Origin: Telopea speciosissima
Taxonomy: Eukaryota; Streptophyta; Magnoliopsida; Proteales; Proteaceae
DNA: 64,000 bases
Direction: 5' to 3'
Assembly (NCBI RefSeq): GCF_018873765.1
Contig: NC_057924.1
Location: 7,626,001-7,690,000, forward strand
Positions 1-11,915 of the stretch are shown in pieces. Position numbers and translations under genes: made by a program. The notes beneath the pieces are model-generated. The model did not search any database, had not been told where the DNA came from, and saw nothing but the letters and a program-made list of their open reading frames with translations. How positions within the stretch are numbered: position 1 is the first letter of the stretch; every line of letters begins with the position of its first letter.

Positions 1-640
1 TTGTTTACTTGACATGAATAGGATAAGTAGATTTGCTTTCATTGAGTGAATTCCATGCATGCTATGTCTAGCCAAGTTAGAGTAATTTAGCCATATATTG
101 ATGTGATTAGATTGTATATATATTCATCATTTTCTAATTAGCTTAATTGTTTGTTATATCGATTTGATACCCTAGAGTAGAATGATAGAGGAATTTGGTT
201 TAGGCTGTAAATCTTCGTACATAGATACCTAGTCTTAGGTGTCCAGTTTTAGGATGACTTAGATCTAGAATAATTAGTTTTAGGGTTGCAAGCAAGACTT
301 ATTCAAGCAAATGGTCAAAAGAAGGATGACCGACTCTAGGCCGGGCGGACTGGGTGTCTAACACCTTCCCAGTCCGGAACTTGACACTTACCCGATGATC
401 TGGGTGGACCTCAACCTTATCCCTTGAGTCATTAGTCTTTCCCCCAGTGGGAACACTTATGGGTCCTAGACCTTTTCTAGGTTGCAGCTTCAACTCACCC
501 ATTTGCCCTCTTAAGAGGGATCAGGGTCCTTGCTTTAGGGTTCACCGGTGAGATCCGGTTCGCATCGAGAAAAAGACAACCCCCTGTCGGGCGGATTTGG
601 ATTTTTGAAATCCATGGTTCTTACACTACCACAGGCCTCA
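1..640 (+). mobile_element. Tail of a Tat/Ogre-like Ty3 LTR (fossil)
   Basis: This stretch has no credible gene. Around 350-375 it carries the phrase GGGTGTCTAACACCTTCCCAG, followed by G-rich text with a CCCCCTGTCGGGCGG block near 580-595. I recall this wording from the downstream part of plant Tat/Ogre-type Ty3 LTRs. The element enters from outside the window, so its start is unseen, and the end at 640 is nominal. It is a decayed fossil. The family call rests on remembered LTR phrases, not on an alignment. Confidence 0.4.
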
Positions 641-3117
641 TTTCCAAGCCGGCTACGACATCTAGTCTAACAATCACATTCAGCATACAATATTCAACCA
701 TAGATTCCAACAGTTATCACAATGTTGTTTTTAGAATTTCAAGATTCATGAATTTAAATATACAACACAGTACCATTATGATAAGAATCATATCAGCATA
801 TTAATTATGTTACATTTACATACACGATGACATTTCACTCACCTTGGTCTGGTCCTACAGGTTCAGTTGCTGGTTCAGTTCTGGCCGGTGTCTGCCTATT
901 CATTGATGAGCACATTAATGTGTGAAATCTTAGGGTATATGAGCATGCATTTTTATACTTGGAACGGAGCTACTCGAGGTTTTTGTTTGTGTTTTCAGGT
1001 TTTAGGTGAATTCTTGTGAAAATGAAGCAAATGATGCTAAGGAAACATTTTTAAGTTGTTTAGTGGTGTTTGGCAGTAGTCGGAAGCGCCCAAGAGTTGA
1101 GAAAATCAAGTTTGGATTGAACAATGAAAGAATCATGCCAATTAGTCAAATTTGAAAGTGAATACAGTGGGTCCCTTATCATATTTTTGAGGTATTAATA
1201 GTATGGATGCGTAGCCCGTCGAGTCAGCTTCGCAACGGTTCAAACGGAATTTGATTCCAAGTTGAAAAGAAGAAGTTACAGCCGTTTCCGTAACAACACG
1301 CGGAAATGGCATGCCACTGTTTCAATTTTCATGACAGAGGTTTGTTTGTAATTATTGACAAACGGCCGGTGACAAAGTGAAGCGGAAGTTTGGATTCGAG
1401 GGACCATATTACAATTATCAGAAGTTATCTTTTTCTGTTAACCGAAAGATTCCATTTGGAAGGCTCTAGAGCAGTCCAACTTCAACTTGAGATATCTTGG
1501 GCTCCCGAACTCCAAATTGGACGAAATTTGGGTCTATTTTGGGTAATTTTTTGCAAGGAAAACAATAGTGAGGCCTATTTAAGCACCCCATGATCCACAT
1601 TTTTTGAAGGACAGAATGGGTATTTTATTTATTGTGAGTGAAATCCTAGTCATCACTCTCTCTCTCCTCCAACTTTCTAAGGGTAATTTTGGGATTTTAA
1701 TTTGGATAGATTTCTTTGAAGAAGATTCTCTCATCCTTGGAAGGTTGAAAAGTCAAAGATGTTTTGATCACATGACTTAGAGAAGACTCCTGTAAAGAAA
1801 AAGAAGCACAATAATAGAATTAGAAAGTCACTTTTTGAAAAATAGAAGGTTTATGTAGCTAAGATTTTTATCTCTCTTAGTTTTTATTTTTTCTTTTTTT
1901 CTTGGCGTTCAAGCTTTTTGTAAAGGAAGGAGAAGGGATTATTTCTCCTACCTCTTCTCTCTTCTCCCTTCTCCTCTCCTTCCCCCTATAAATACCCCTT
2001 GCCCTTTGGGTTGTAATTAGTTAGTTTTTAGTTAATTCTAATTCAGTTTTGAGTCCAATTTTTAGTGCAATTTTTAGTTCAATTCATTAATGAAATTTCT
2101 CTCTTCTTCTTTCAATTGTTGGCTTTCTAAGTTTCTAGTTTGATTTATGAGCTTAGTTTAATGATTATAATAGGTTTAATTCTTGCTTTAATTTCAATTT
2201 ATGTCTTCAATATAGTTGTAATCCTTTAATTCTAATTTGGTTTTAAAGCTTTCTAGTCTAGGCTTCTAATCCTTGTGAGAAGAATTAGAGACTTGGAAGA
2301 GGAAGTCATGCAAGGATTATTCAAGTGTTCAAGCTTCATCAAATTACATTCATGCAAGGCCTAATTAATTCATGCATTTTCAACTTTGGTAGAAAAGAGT
2401 ATTAGTTCTTAATTTTATTTATAGTTTCTTCTTCTTCTCAATCTCTTATTTTTATTTTTAGTTTCTTCTTTTTCTTAACCTTCTTATTCCTCTATTATTT
2501 TTATTTTAATCAAATTCTCACCACCTCTAATCCCTCCATTCTATTAGGAATTTTTATTCTTCATTATTTTTATTTTCATTCTCATTCTCTATCTCTCTAA
2601 TTCAATCATGGTTTTAGGATTTTATTTTTTAGTTATTTTATCATTATGCATTATGGTTGGATTTTAATTTAATTATTTTTGTTTTAATTTCAGATTAGGA
2701 AGCACCATTTCAAGTAGTGAAAGCATGCAATTTCAATCCGGTTGAAGCACCTTCGGGTTTTATCTTTCTAATCTCTTAGTCTCATTCTCCCTCTCTTGTC
2801 TCTTTCTTTTGTTTGGTTTTTTTTATGTGGTTGTGGTGTGTGGCTGTGATTTATTCCCTCCAATCCGCGTTAGTATTGATAGGTTAGATGGATATGTGTT
2901 AAGACGCCAATTCAATTCGTTAGATACGTAATTTCGCTAAATGCTTATGAGTTAGGATACATAATTTCGCTATATTCTTTCCATACCTCTCTTTGTCAAG
3001 GACCATCTCAAGACAATCCTTAAGCATGAGTTCAAATAAAGATATCCCTCTCACTCGCTTGGAATCATTAGAAGCTGGAGTGGCTAATGTAGAGTGGATG
3101 TTATCTAACCTGACGGT
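641..3117. other. Gene-free repeat debris before the solo LTR
   Basis: No host gene is visible. 1600-2760 is T-rich, with a TATAAATA box at 1987-1994 inside a CT-rich leader. That combination is typical of an LTR or promoter, but no paired ends or target duplication were found. 2880-3117 continues without a seam across the solo LTR into 4435 onward, so it is older sequence into which that LTR inserted. It probably derives from a retroelement; family unknown. Confidence 0.4.
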
Positions 3118-3122
3118 CATGG

Positions 3123-4429
3123 TGTTAGGAAAATGGTCCTACACTCTATTTCCTCTAAGTCATCCCTATGATGATGTTTTGATGATAACAAATAAGACTT
3201 GGACTAATGCTTATGTTCTAAGTGTTTTAGATTCAAAGCATAGCATTAAGTGAGGGAGAGCATATACAAGTGTTCAAAGACTACTTTCAGAGAAGATTGA
3301 AGCTTGGAAGTCAAAGACATATGTTTAGAAGCTTAAAGCATTGAAGAATTGAAGACTTTTGATTGAAGACTTTGTCTATTTACAAATATGTAATTTCCAT
3401 TGTTTCTTGAGTCACATTCGACGTAATGCACATACACACGCATGCATCCATCTAGAATGACCTTAGGAGAATATTTGAACTCTTGATCATGTGACCAATT
3501 GGGTTTAAAATACCCAAAACAACCCCTGAGGAAATTAGACTAAATTATACTGTAATTGTCCAATCCGGCATACCGGATTAATGGGTGTCTTAGAGAAACA
3601 CCTCCAGTAACCCTTTTTACCTATGCTGGATACTGATCTGGCATACCGGATCCTCTCTTGGGTGTATTTTGCCCTGATCCGGCATACCGGATCCCAATCC
3701 AGCATACCGGATCAGTGCTTGACTAATTAAATATGGCCGTTATTCTCCTATCTCTTAAGGAAAGTAGGTAATCCGGCATACCGGATTCCCATCCAGCATA
3801 CCGGATTACTTATAGAATGTGGGATTCTTTTCTTAATTGGATTCCAAATTGGTTCTAAGCCTCTAGCCTATAAATACCCTCTTGATTAGTGTTCTAAACA
3901 CTACAACAATCATCAATCAAGAACTCTAAGCAATCAAGCACTCCCTTGTGAGATTATTCTTTTAAGATCAAAGAAGATCGAAGAAAATTCAATCTCATTC
4001 TTGCTCCCTCATTGCATACTTGCATGCATGCTACATGGACTAAGAGGTAGCACTCATTCTACTAAGTTTTAAGGTAATCCTAAACTACTTAGTACTTTAC
4101 TTAAAATTGTTGTTGAGTCCTCTTGCTCCAAATCAAGAGAAGGAGTCCTCTTGCTCATTTCTCAAGAGTAGTCATTTGAGTCCTCTTGCTCATATTTTTT
4201 AAGAGTAGTTGTATGAGTTCTCTTGCTCACTCAAGATTCATTATAGTGAATTCTCTCTAAGGTGAGAGGAGTGGACGTAGGCACATTTTGGTCGAACCAC
4301 TATAAATTGTTTGTCTTTTTACATTGCATGTCTTTACTCTTTTCAATCTTTATTGTTTGATTTTATTTTCGCATAGTTATTTTAATTTTTGAACCTACAC
4401 CTATTCACCCCCCTCTAGGTGAATTCACA
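3123..4429 (+). mobile_element. Solo LTR, SIRE-like Ty1/copia (fossil)
   Basis: A 1307-bp block starts TGTTAGGAAAATGG and ends TTCACA. It is bracketed by the 5-bp target duplication CATGG (3118-3122 and 4430-4434). Just inside the start is the phrase GATGATGTTTTGATGATAAC. Near the end is CTATTCACCCCCCTCTAGG. Both phrases are familiar from SIRE/Angela-type copia LTRs. A TATA box (CTATAAATAC) lies near 3869-3878. No internal region follows, so this is a solo LTR left by LTR-LTR recombination. Boundaries are strong; the lineage is inferred. Confidence 0.82.
3563..3806. repeat. Six copies of the palindromic motif ATCCGGCATACCGGAT
   Basis: Inside the solo LTR, upstream of its TATA box, the 16-mer ATCC[GA]GCATACCGGAT (once ATCTGG) occurs at 3563, 3636, 3677, 3697, 3771 and 3791. 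Each copy is a 6-bp dyad around CATA. Two pairs (3677/3697 and 3771/3791) have the same 20-bp phasing. In each of those pairs the second copy carries the G-to-A change, so the pair was probably duplicated as a unit. The location in U3 suggests enhancer-like repeats; that role is an inference. Confidence 0.85.
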
Positions 4430-4434
4430 CATGG

Positions 4435-7299
4435 TACAAAAGTTAATGGGTTCATACAAGTTAGTGCAGATTTCGGATCAAAGTCACTTAAGATTTTTTG
4501 CTCAGACTTAGCTTTGAAGAAAGGAGAGGTTAAGGTGACAAATCCTGATCATACTGCGGAAGTGCTTGAAATTGAAAGGGGAAGCATTAGATCCGAAAAG
4601 TTCGGGACATGCTTTTAAGGATGCCAAAGGGAAAGAAGTCGAAAAAGAAATCATGTCAGAAATTTAAGCATCCATTGTATGGTCATCAAAGGGACTCAGG
4701 GGATGAAATTCATAATATGTCAAGTCAATTTGGCTTTGAGATCGGTATTCCCGACCCCGATTCCGGTCAAGGACGCTCAAATTAGAAGTCATGTACAAGC
4801 ATCAGGTGATCGTGCAGAATGATGTTGAGTCAGGGAGTGCATTGGTAGCAGGAACTTGAGGTAATAAGGTTTGGAGCTGATAATTGCAGAGCTTTTGTGG
4901 TCATGTTTAGACTTGAGCTTGTTAGAGTTATAGGCAGTCCAGTGGTCAAGTTTTCTTCTGTTTCTCCTCCTTTTGGAGATGTTCCGTTTTATGTTGAGTC
5001 AGTCCCAGGCTGGACCGAGTCTGATGTGAATACAGATTTGAGTGAGTCTAGTTATCAAGTTTTCGTCAGTTTCTCCTCCTGTTGGAGATGTTCCGTTTTA
5101 TGCTGAGTCGGTCCCAATCTAGACCAAGTCTGATGTGATTACAAATTTGAGTGAGTCTAGTTATCAAGTTTTCTTTAGTTTCTCCCCTTGTTGGAGACGC
5201 TCTGTTGAGTCGGTCCCAGTCTGGACCAAGTCTGATGTAATTACTCCTTTTTTTCAATGAAATGAGTGTTTCCGGGCATATTGACTCCTCTTCCTTTTCC
5301 CCATCTTCTGATGATGAATCTTGCGATGGTCTGTGGCTTAACTTGTTTAAAAAAAAAGAGACAAAGAAATGAAAAGAAAGAAAGGAAGGAAAAGTTCAAC
5401 AGTGATCATTCGTTCATTGTTGGTGTCAGTCTCTTGATAGTAAAAGACCTTGAGCTTTTCATACATTTGACCCACTTCAAAAGAGCAAGGAGCTTAAAAG
5501 AGAATCTTACCTCATCTAGCCTATTAAGGGAGGCCATCCTTGGCCGCTTGCTATCTTGAATAAATCCTGGAAGCATTTAAACTCCAATAGTTACCCTCTT
5601 TGAGCCTTAGCCTCTTCTTTGGAAAGCCTTGTCATGGCCCACCCATAGCTCACCACCAGAATACCCTTCATCTACTTAATCCTATCAACTCCAAAGGTTT
5701 GACTCGGAAATGTTATGCCAAAGTCCAAAGTTGCCTGCCAAGGAAAAGGAAAAGTTCACTTGAAAATGAAAAAAAAGAAATGAAAAGAAGAAGGGCAAGA
5801 ACAAGAATTTCAAAAAGAAAAAGAATTTGAAAAAGAGAAAGAAGAGAAGGCAAGAACAAGAATTTCAAAGAGGAAACAGAATTTGGCAAAAGACAAGAAA
5901 AAAGAAATTTCAATCTGAGCCCAAACAGGGGCAAAAGAAAAGAAAGAAGAAAAAAAAAAAGAGAAAAAGACAATGTTAGTTCATGAGCCCAAACAAGGGC
6001 AAGAAAGAGGAAGTCCTCACAAAAAAGGATACTTGGTGGCAAAAGTTGTCAAATTCCAAGTAGACTCTAGGAACGTACTTTGAGCCTTTTACCTTCCTTT
6101 GAAGCCAAGTCCTAAGCCCCATTACAATCTAAGAAAGTCCTCCTAGGCTAGATGCGGTGAGATTTCCTTCGGTAGCTTCGAGCTCACTCGGCTATGATGT
6201 AATTTAACTATCAAGATTTTAACACTAGCATATCATCTGTGGCAGGAACTACGTCCGACCTGATTCCTGATTTATTCAGGATACGTAGGCAGCCTGAGAA
6301 GTCAACTTCAGGCTCGACCAACCATTGTTTGAGCTTTCCTTCTCGAAAGGGTTCAGAATGTCGCTACTTTTATCATCAGAAGATGGTCTGCTCAGATTGA
6401 AAACTCTTTCTACCATCTATCATTCTGGCGGATTTCCAAGAGTTTTACCTCTTAGTCCTTCTTTTCTATGCTAATCCTTCATTGGCGTGATTTCTCTTGT
6501 GAGCTCGCCATTCTCAAATAATAGCGTTGTCTTCTTTTCAGGTCATTTGTGTTCATGTCATCCAGAGTTCAAGTACAGACATGACCATTGGCCATTTCTC
6601 TCGTGATTCCAATACTATCTATTATGTTGTAAGATAGCCAAAAAAAACAAAGAAGAAAAAAAAGAAAGAGAAAAAAAAGAAAAAAAAAGAAAGAGAACAA
6701 AAAAAAAAAAAAAAAAAAAAAAACAGAAAAAGAAAAAAGAAAGCATAAAGAAAAAGGAAACAAGGTTGCAAGGGGCAAACCTCTCATGAGAAGTTCAATA
6801 TCATGTATGAATCTAGATACCCATTGATAGCAGAAGAATGACATCCTTGTTGACGGGGATGGTACAATAAGAGAGTGTAGGAGCATGCTTGCAATTTCGG
6901 TTCAGATTGGGATGATTCTGTTGAAGAGAGGAAATACTTGTCTCATCTCACTATCAAACTCATTCATGCATAGCATCCAATCATCAAAACCTTTAAAGTT
7001 CATTGTTGTGAGCCTTTTGTCCACCACCAACTCACCTAGAGAGCCATGAACTAGTCCTCTTTGATTTTTTACTAGAATGTTGCCAAGTTGAAATCATCTC
7101 GAGTGAAAAGCCAAGCATTCACCCTTGTTTAGGTCGATTAATGACTATGAGATATAGTCATTTGTTCTTGTCTTTGAACCTAGAACCAAAACCAAAGTCT
7201 AGAATCAGAACCTCAGAATTAGTAGCCAGAGTGTTCCCTCATAATTAGGAGCCAGAGTGTTTCCCCATAATTAGGAGTTAGAGTGTTCCTCCAGAATCA
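4435..7299. other. Retroelement-derived stretch, purine-rich tracts
   Basis: No host gene is seen. 5340-5400 and 5740-5990 are A/G-rich (AAAGAAATGAAAAG style), as is 6640-6760. All of these give long lysine- or phenylalanine-rich open frames that look like composition artefacts. Near 6245-6300 lies GGCAGGAACTACGTCCGACC followed by GGATACGTAGGCAGCCTGAG. This phrase pair is common in the untranslated parts of plant Tat/Ogre Ty3 elements, from memory. The stretch is best read as decayed internal sequence of such an element. Confidence 0.4.
4930..5250 (+). repeat. Tandem repeat of about 113 bp, nearly three units
   Basis: Units start near 4935, 5052 and 5161. Each carries TCAAGTTTTC, then GTTTCTCC, TTGGAGA, GAGTC[AG]GTCCCA and CTGGACC[GA]AGTCTGATGT. 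The third unit is shorter. The repeat lies in the presumed internal region of the Tat/Ogre-like debris. Open frames here exist only because of the repeat. Confidence 0.75.
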
Positions 7300-7560
7300 G
7301 AATCAGCACCACAGTCAGAATCAATACTAGAACCAGTCAGAATCAGAATTAGAATCAGCACCAGAAATAGTCAGAATCAGAATCAGAATTAGCATCAAAG
7401 TCAGAGTCAGCACCAGAACCAGTCAGAATCAGAATTAGAATCAGCATCAAAATCAGGATCAGAATTAGAATTAGAATCAACATCAAAATCAAAATCAGAA
7501 TTAGAATTAGAATCAGCATCAGAATCAGCATTAGAATCAGAACCAGAATCAGAATCAGCA
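7300..7560 (+). repeat. Degenerate CAGAATC/CAGAATTAG short tandem array
   Basis: The words TCAGAATCAG, AGAATTAGAATCAGCA and AGCATCAAAATCAG alternate for about 260 bp with a 6-bp rhythm. The minus strand reads as a Leu/Ile-rich frame, which is an artefact of the period. The array directly precedes the 76-bp satellite. Confidence 0.75.
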
Positions 7561-7574
7561 CTCAGAATTAAAAG

Positions 7575-8310
7575 CTTGGAAATTCTAGGAAGCCAGTAAA
7601 ACTTCCACGGATTTTTGGAAAATCTCAGCTAAAGTTATTTATTTTTGTCCCTTGGAAATTCTTGGAAGCCAGTAAAACTTCTACGGATTTTCAGAAAATC
7701 TCAGCAAAAGTTATTTATTTTTGTCCCTTGGAAATTCTTGGAAGCCAGTAAAACTTCCACGGATTTTCAGAAAATCTGAGCAAAAGTTATTTATTTTTGT
7801 CCCTTGGAAATTCTTGGAAGCCAGTAAAACTTCCACGGATTTTCAAAAAATCTGAATAAAAGAATTTATTTTTTGTCCCTTGGAAATTCTTGGAAGCCAG
7901 TAAAACTTCCATGGATTTTCAGAAAATCTGAGCAAAAGAATTCATTTATTTTTTCCCTTGGAAATTCTTGGAAGCCAGCAAAACTTCCATGGATTTTCAG
8001 AAAATCTCAGCAAAAGAATTTATTTTTTGTCCCTTGAAAATTCTTGGAAGCCAGCAAAATTTCCATGGATTTTCAGAAAATCTAAGCATAAGAATTTTTT
8101 TTTTCTTTCCCTTGGAAATTCTTGGAAGCCAGCAAAACTTCCACAGATTTTCAGAAAATCTCAGCAAAAGAATTTATTTATTTATGTTTGCCTTGGGAAT
8201 TCTTGGAAGCCAGCACACTTCCATGGATTTCCAGAAAATCTCAGCAAAGAACCTTTTCCCTTGGAAATCCCTTGAAGCCAGAGTACTCCCTCAGATTTTC
8301 GGAAGCATTT
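7575..8310 (+). repeat. Satellite array, about 76-bp monomer, nine full copies plus a partial
   Basis: CTTGGAAATTCTTGGAAGCC recurs with starts near 7575, 7651, 7727, 7803, 7879, 7957, 8033, 8110, 8191 and 8259. The period is 76 bp at first and drifts to 68-81 bp toward the end. Each monomer continues with AAAACTTCCA, GGATTTTCAGAAAATCT and a T-rich tail before GTCCCTTGG. Early monomers are nearly identical and the last ones diverge, so expansion was probably recent at the left. The array ends about 300 bp before an LTR start at 8605. Plant Ogre-type elements are known to carry such arrays in their 3' untranslated region. Confidence 0.92.
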
Positions 8311-8604
8311 CATTTTTGCCTTTCATTTTGCATGTGCATCCTTAGTTCGATCAATACCAGTGTGTATTAGTTGACTGTGGCAGATTATCGATCACAGTTG
8401 CACACGTACTACTTGATTTTGCATGAATTGTCGATCGATTTTTTCGATTTTGGTTTTATCATTCGATTTGCATTTGCATTTGCATTTGCACCTCCGCCAT
8501 CCCCGAGCAGGATGTCGGCAGAACATGCTCTGAGTGACAAATTATGGTGATTCTTGTCTTTGCCACTCGACCGGTACACAGGTCTCGGTCAAAGAAGGGT
8601 ATTC

Positions 8605-10200
8605 TGTAGACATCTAATTTTTGTCACCCTCCCTGACGATGATGACACATGGAGGACCGGTGACCTCTGTCTCAGACACACCAAGAAAAATAAAAGAGAG
8701 TGTGTGGGCTTGGCCCATGGAAAAGCCCATGGGTGCCAAGTCCATAAGAGGGTGTCATATGGCATCCAAAAGAAGAAAGAAAAGAGAGAAAGAAGGGTAA
8801 AAAAGGAAAAATAATAAAACCCTAACTTATTAAAGGGGGAGGGTAGAAAGGGAAAGTAAAAAGAAGAAATTAAACCTTAAAAATAATGAGAAATTTGTTT
8901 AAAGGGGTAAAAGGGTAAAATACCTAAAACCCTAAAAAGAATGAGATATTTGTTTGAAGGGGTATAAGGGTAAAATAACTAAAACCTAAACTTAGGTGAG
9001 GGTTTAAAAGGGAAAGAAAGGGAATTTTTAGAGGGGAGCAGCCGTCATTGATGAGGGGAGAGAGAAATCAAAAAAGAAAAGAGAGGAGAGTGAAAACGGG
9101 GAACAAGCCGTCTTTATGGGGGGAATTTTCTAAACAGAGAATGGCCCCAGAAAGAGAGGAGAGTCAGTGAGGCAGAGGGAAAAGGGAAAACAGAGAGCAA
9201 AAAGAGAGAGGAGAGGGAAGAAAAAACGGATTTCAGAGAAAAGCAAAACAGAGAGGGGTCATCGTCGTTGGGAGAAAAACCACAGAGACCAGGAAAAAAA
9301 AAAAGGAAAATGCAGAGAGAATAGGGGAAGGCAGAGAGGAAAAAATGCAGAGAGCAAAGGAGACAGAGAGTGAAAAACGGAGAGAAAAGAGAGATAGAGA
9401 GAGGAAGAAGGAAAGAAAAGAAACAGAGAAAGATGGAAGAATCCATCTGAGACAGTGAAGCCCAGACTTCTCTGAGCCGGAGAAGACGCCCAGCCAGTGT
9501 GATTCTTCTTCTTCATCTCGATTTTTTTCATTTTTTATTTTCTTCTCTTTTGCTTAAACTCCAGCCATGGTAATCAGCCTTCAGTGGCCGTTGTGACCGA
9601 ACCCCCACCATCCCATCTCCATCTCCCATTTCCCATTTGATTTCAAAAGGTTCATCCGAATTTTTCCCATTTTATTTCTAATTTGATTGCTGCCAGTGCT
9701 GCTACAACAATGGTGAAGCTCATCTTTGATATTTATTTTCTCTTATTCTTTTGTTCCATTTAGTTTTGTGTAACGGGATTGTAATAATTTTATTTTTATT
9801 TGATCTGCAATTAAATCCCCTCCCACTATAATCCTTGGTCTGTAATAAATCCCTCCCCCTGTTACTTTGATCGATCATCCATCGAGTTGCTCAGTCCGTG
9901 ATAAGTCTCCACTGGAATCCATCATACTGCCGTGAGTCCCCAATCTCCTTCTCAGGTAATGGTTTCTATTTCCCATATCTTGCTTTTGTTTATTTCATTC
10001 TCCCGTAATGGTTTCTATTTCCCATATCTTGCTTTTGTTTATTTCATTCTCCTGTTATGTTATTATTACTATGTCTAGCATGTGTATTCCCTTGATTTCT
10101 ATATCCTGCTTGCGTTTCATGTTGTCTGCTTAATTGCTGATGTGAATACCTTGCTATGCTGTCTGCAACTCTATGATATGGATGGTATTGATGCATGATG
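8605..10200 (+). mobile_element. Start of a Tat/Ogre-like Ty3 LTR (fossil; end nominal)
   Basis: After the purine-rich stretch AAAGAAGGGT, the text TGTAGACATCTAATTTTTGT begins. It matches the usual opening of plant Tat/Ogre LTRs (TGTAGACACCTAATTTTGTC), from memory. Downstream are GGCTTGGCCCATGG, AAACCCTAAC-type leaders, and a long GA-rich tract (9050-9440) that produces artefactual charged frames. A distal LTR end or target duplication could not be placed, so 10200 is only nominal. The element is decayed. Confidence 0.5.
9956..10053 (+). repeat. 49-bp tandem duplication
   Basis: The stretch starting GTAATGGTTTCTATTTCCCA at 9956 is repeated almost perfectly from 10005. This is a recent local duplication with no coding content. 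Confidence 0.9.
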
Positions 10201-11037
10201 GAATTTTGTTCTAAATCCGGTGTTTAAAATCAATTCCAACAGTAGATTTTAAGGTTAATGTGTGACCCATTTCAGTTTTGGAGTTCGAAGCATGGTTTAT
10301 TGGCTGGGATTTGATCTAATATGCTTGCAAACAAACTGTTGAATAGAATTCCTTGGCTTTTAGGTTCCAATTCAAGTGGAGGTTATATCTTTATCTTCAT
10401 TTAGACCATGAGTGGCAGTTTTGGGCCTGAATCGGATTTAATTATTAACCTTTGGCCCATATTAGGCCGAGACCTTGATCAAAGGGGGAAGGGATTTGGT
10501 CGAACCATGAATTACTGTAGGACCGTTTTTGTTTTTCTGGGTTATTTGAAGCCCGTTGTAATGAAAGATCATGGGATGGTTTGATTTTGATTTTGAGTGT
10601 GGGCCATATTTCATATTTGGTCCCCTGACCGATGGGCTTGGGCTTAGGGTCCAATTTGAAACCAACATAGGTCATTGGACTTGGTCTCAAGATAGATTCA
10701 GTTTGGACATGGGTCCATAGGCCAGGCCCATTTGGCTCGAAGCTCTTCAATGGCTTCCTTTTTATTGAAAAATGTTTTGGTCAAGCAATGGTAACGTGAA
10801 TTGGACTTCCTAGGGTCCATTTTGATGCTCATTTATTAAAGCAATTGACTTTAGATTTGGATCGGCCCATTGTGAATGGGAATGAGCCTTTTTTAGATAA
10901 TGGACTATGTGGACCCAATTTAGGCCCATATTGATTTGGAGCCAATTGGTCTTGATTTCAGTATGGGCATTAACCTATCAACCAAGGTTAGATCGAACCT
11001 TCTTATAAGACTCAAAGCCTCAACTCCTCAACGGTGT

Positions 11038-11137
11038 CGACTCGGTTCCTCCTCTTCTTCTCCATCTCCGTTCGGTTGCAGCGGCAACGACTCGGTTCCT
11101 CCTCTTCTTCTCCATTTTCGTTCAATTGCAGCGGCAG
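11038..11137 (+). repeat. 50-bp tandem duplication (CTCGGTTCCTCCTCTTCTTC)
   Basis: CGACTCGGTTCCTCCTCTTC occurs at 11038 and again 50 bp later. Each copy runs into TTGCAGCGGCA. The duplicate differs at a few sites. Confidence 0.85.
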
Positions 11138-11240
11138 TTTCCTTAAGGATCCCTCCCTCGCCAACTTTCTCTTGCAGCAATTACATTCGTGTAAGAATCT
11201 CTTTCATTTCATTCAAATTGTGCATTTAATTTATATCTGG

Positions 11241-11665
11241 TTCTCTAAGATGGGGAACGAGGTCTGTGAATCAGAATTTTTTATTCTTTTTTCTCCCTCT
11301 TCTTGACTTTCATATAAAAACCTCTTTATTAATTTTTTTTTGCAGTGTAGATCTGCTGCTCCTCTCTGCTGCTACTACTCTAACAGCCTAACAGGCTTGG
11401 TTCTCTCTTTTGGAAGGTATAGCCGAAACCCCCTTGTATATCTTCTCTTTTCAGCTCTTGTGTTGCTTGTGAGTTGTGACACCTTAATGTGATAGTTTAA
11501 TAGATTAGAAAATTGTTTATTATGATATTGTGTACAATTTTTATCTGTGGCTTTTGAATTGAAATCTTCTCTAAGATGGGGAACGTAGTCTGTGAATCAG
11601 AATTTTTTATTCGTTTTTTCTCCCTCTTCTTGACTATCATATACAAATTTCTTTATTATTATTTT
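11241..11665 (+). repeat. Dispersed direct duplication of about 97 bp
   Basis: TTCTCTAAGATGGGGAACG at 11241 and at 11567 opens two copies. Both continue with GTCTGTGAATCAGAATTTTT and CTCCCTCTTCTTGACT. The copies are 326 bp apart and about 90% alike by eye. The intervening 230 bp is unrelated CT-rich text. Confidence 0.85.
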
Positions 11666-11682
11666 TTATATGATAATAAAGA

Positions 11683-11915
11683 GGTCAGGGTCAGGGTCAG
11701 GGTCAGGGTCAGGGCCAATAGGCCAAGCCTGGCCCAATCAGGGCCAATCAGGGCGGGCTTGGGCTGGGCTTGGCCCGTCAGGGTCAGGTTCAGGGTCAAG
11801 GTTTTTAGGCCCTGAGTCAGGGTCAGGGCGGGTCTGGGCCGAGCTAAGGGGACTCAGGGTTGGGCTAGGGTTTTAAAAAGCCCGATCCAACCCGACCCTG
11901 TTGCAGCCCTAGCCC
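11683..11915 (+). repeat. GGTCAG microsatellite in a GC-rich GGGCC-type repeat
   Basis: Five GGTCAG units start at 11683. They are followed by degenerate AGGGCCAAT, GGGCTTGGGC and CAGGGTCAGG words up to CCCGACCCTGTTGCAGCCCT near 11915. Base composition rises sharply compared with the flanks. The unit resembles GC-rich dispersed repeats seen in several plant genomes. Boundaries are approximate and no clear terminal inverted repeat was found. Confidence 0.6.

Noticed and set aside
3563-3806. Short regularly repeated palindromes resembling a CRISPR array
   Set aside because: Spacing is irregular, spacers are not uniform, and the window is plant nuclear DNA. The motif lies inside an LTR with a clear target duplication.
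5713-6042. Open frames rich in Leu/Phe or Lys/Arg
   Set aside because: They sit on purine/pyrimidine-rich tracts and have no family resemblance; composition artefact.
7355-7561. Leu/Ile repeat frame on the minus strand
   Set aside because: It is produced by the 6-bp CAGAATC-type repeat and not by a gene.
9114-9531. Overlapping long frames on both strands in the GA-rich tract
   Set aside because: Low-complexity LTR sequence; both strands are open only because stop codons are rare in this composition.
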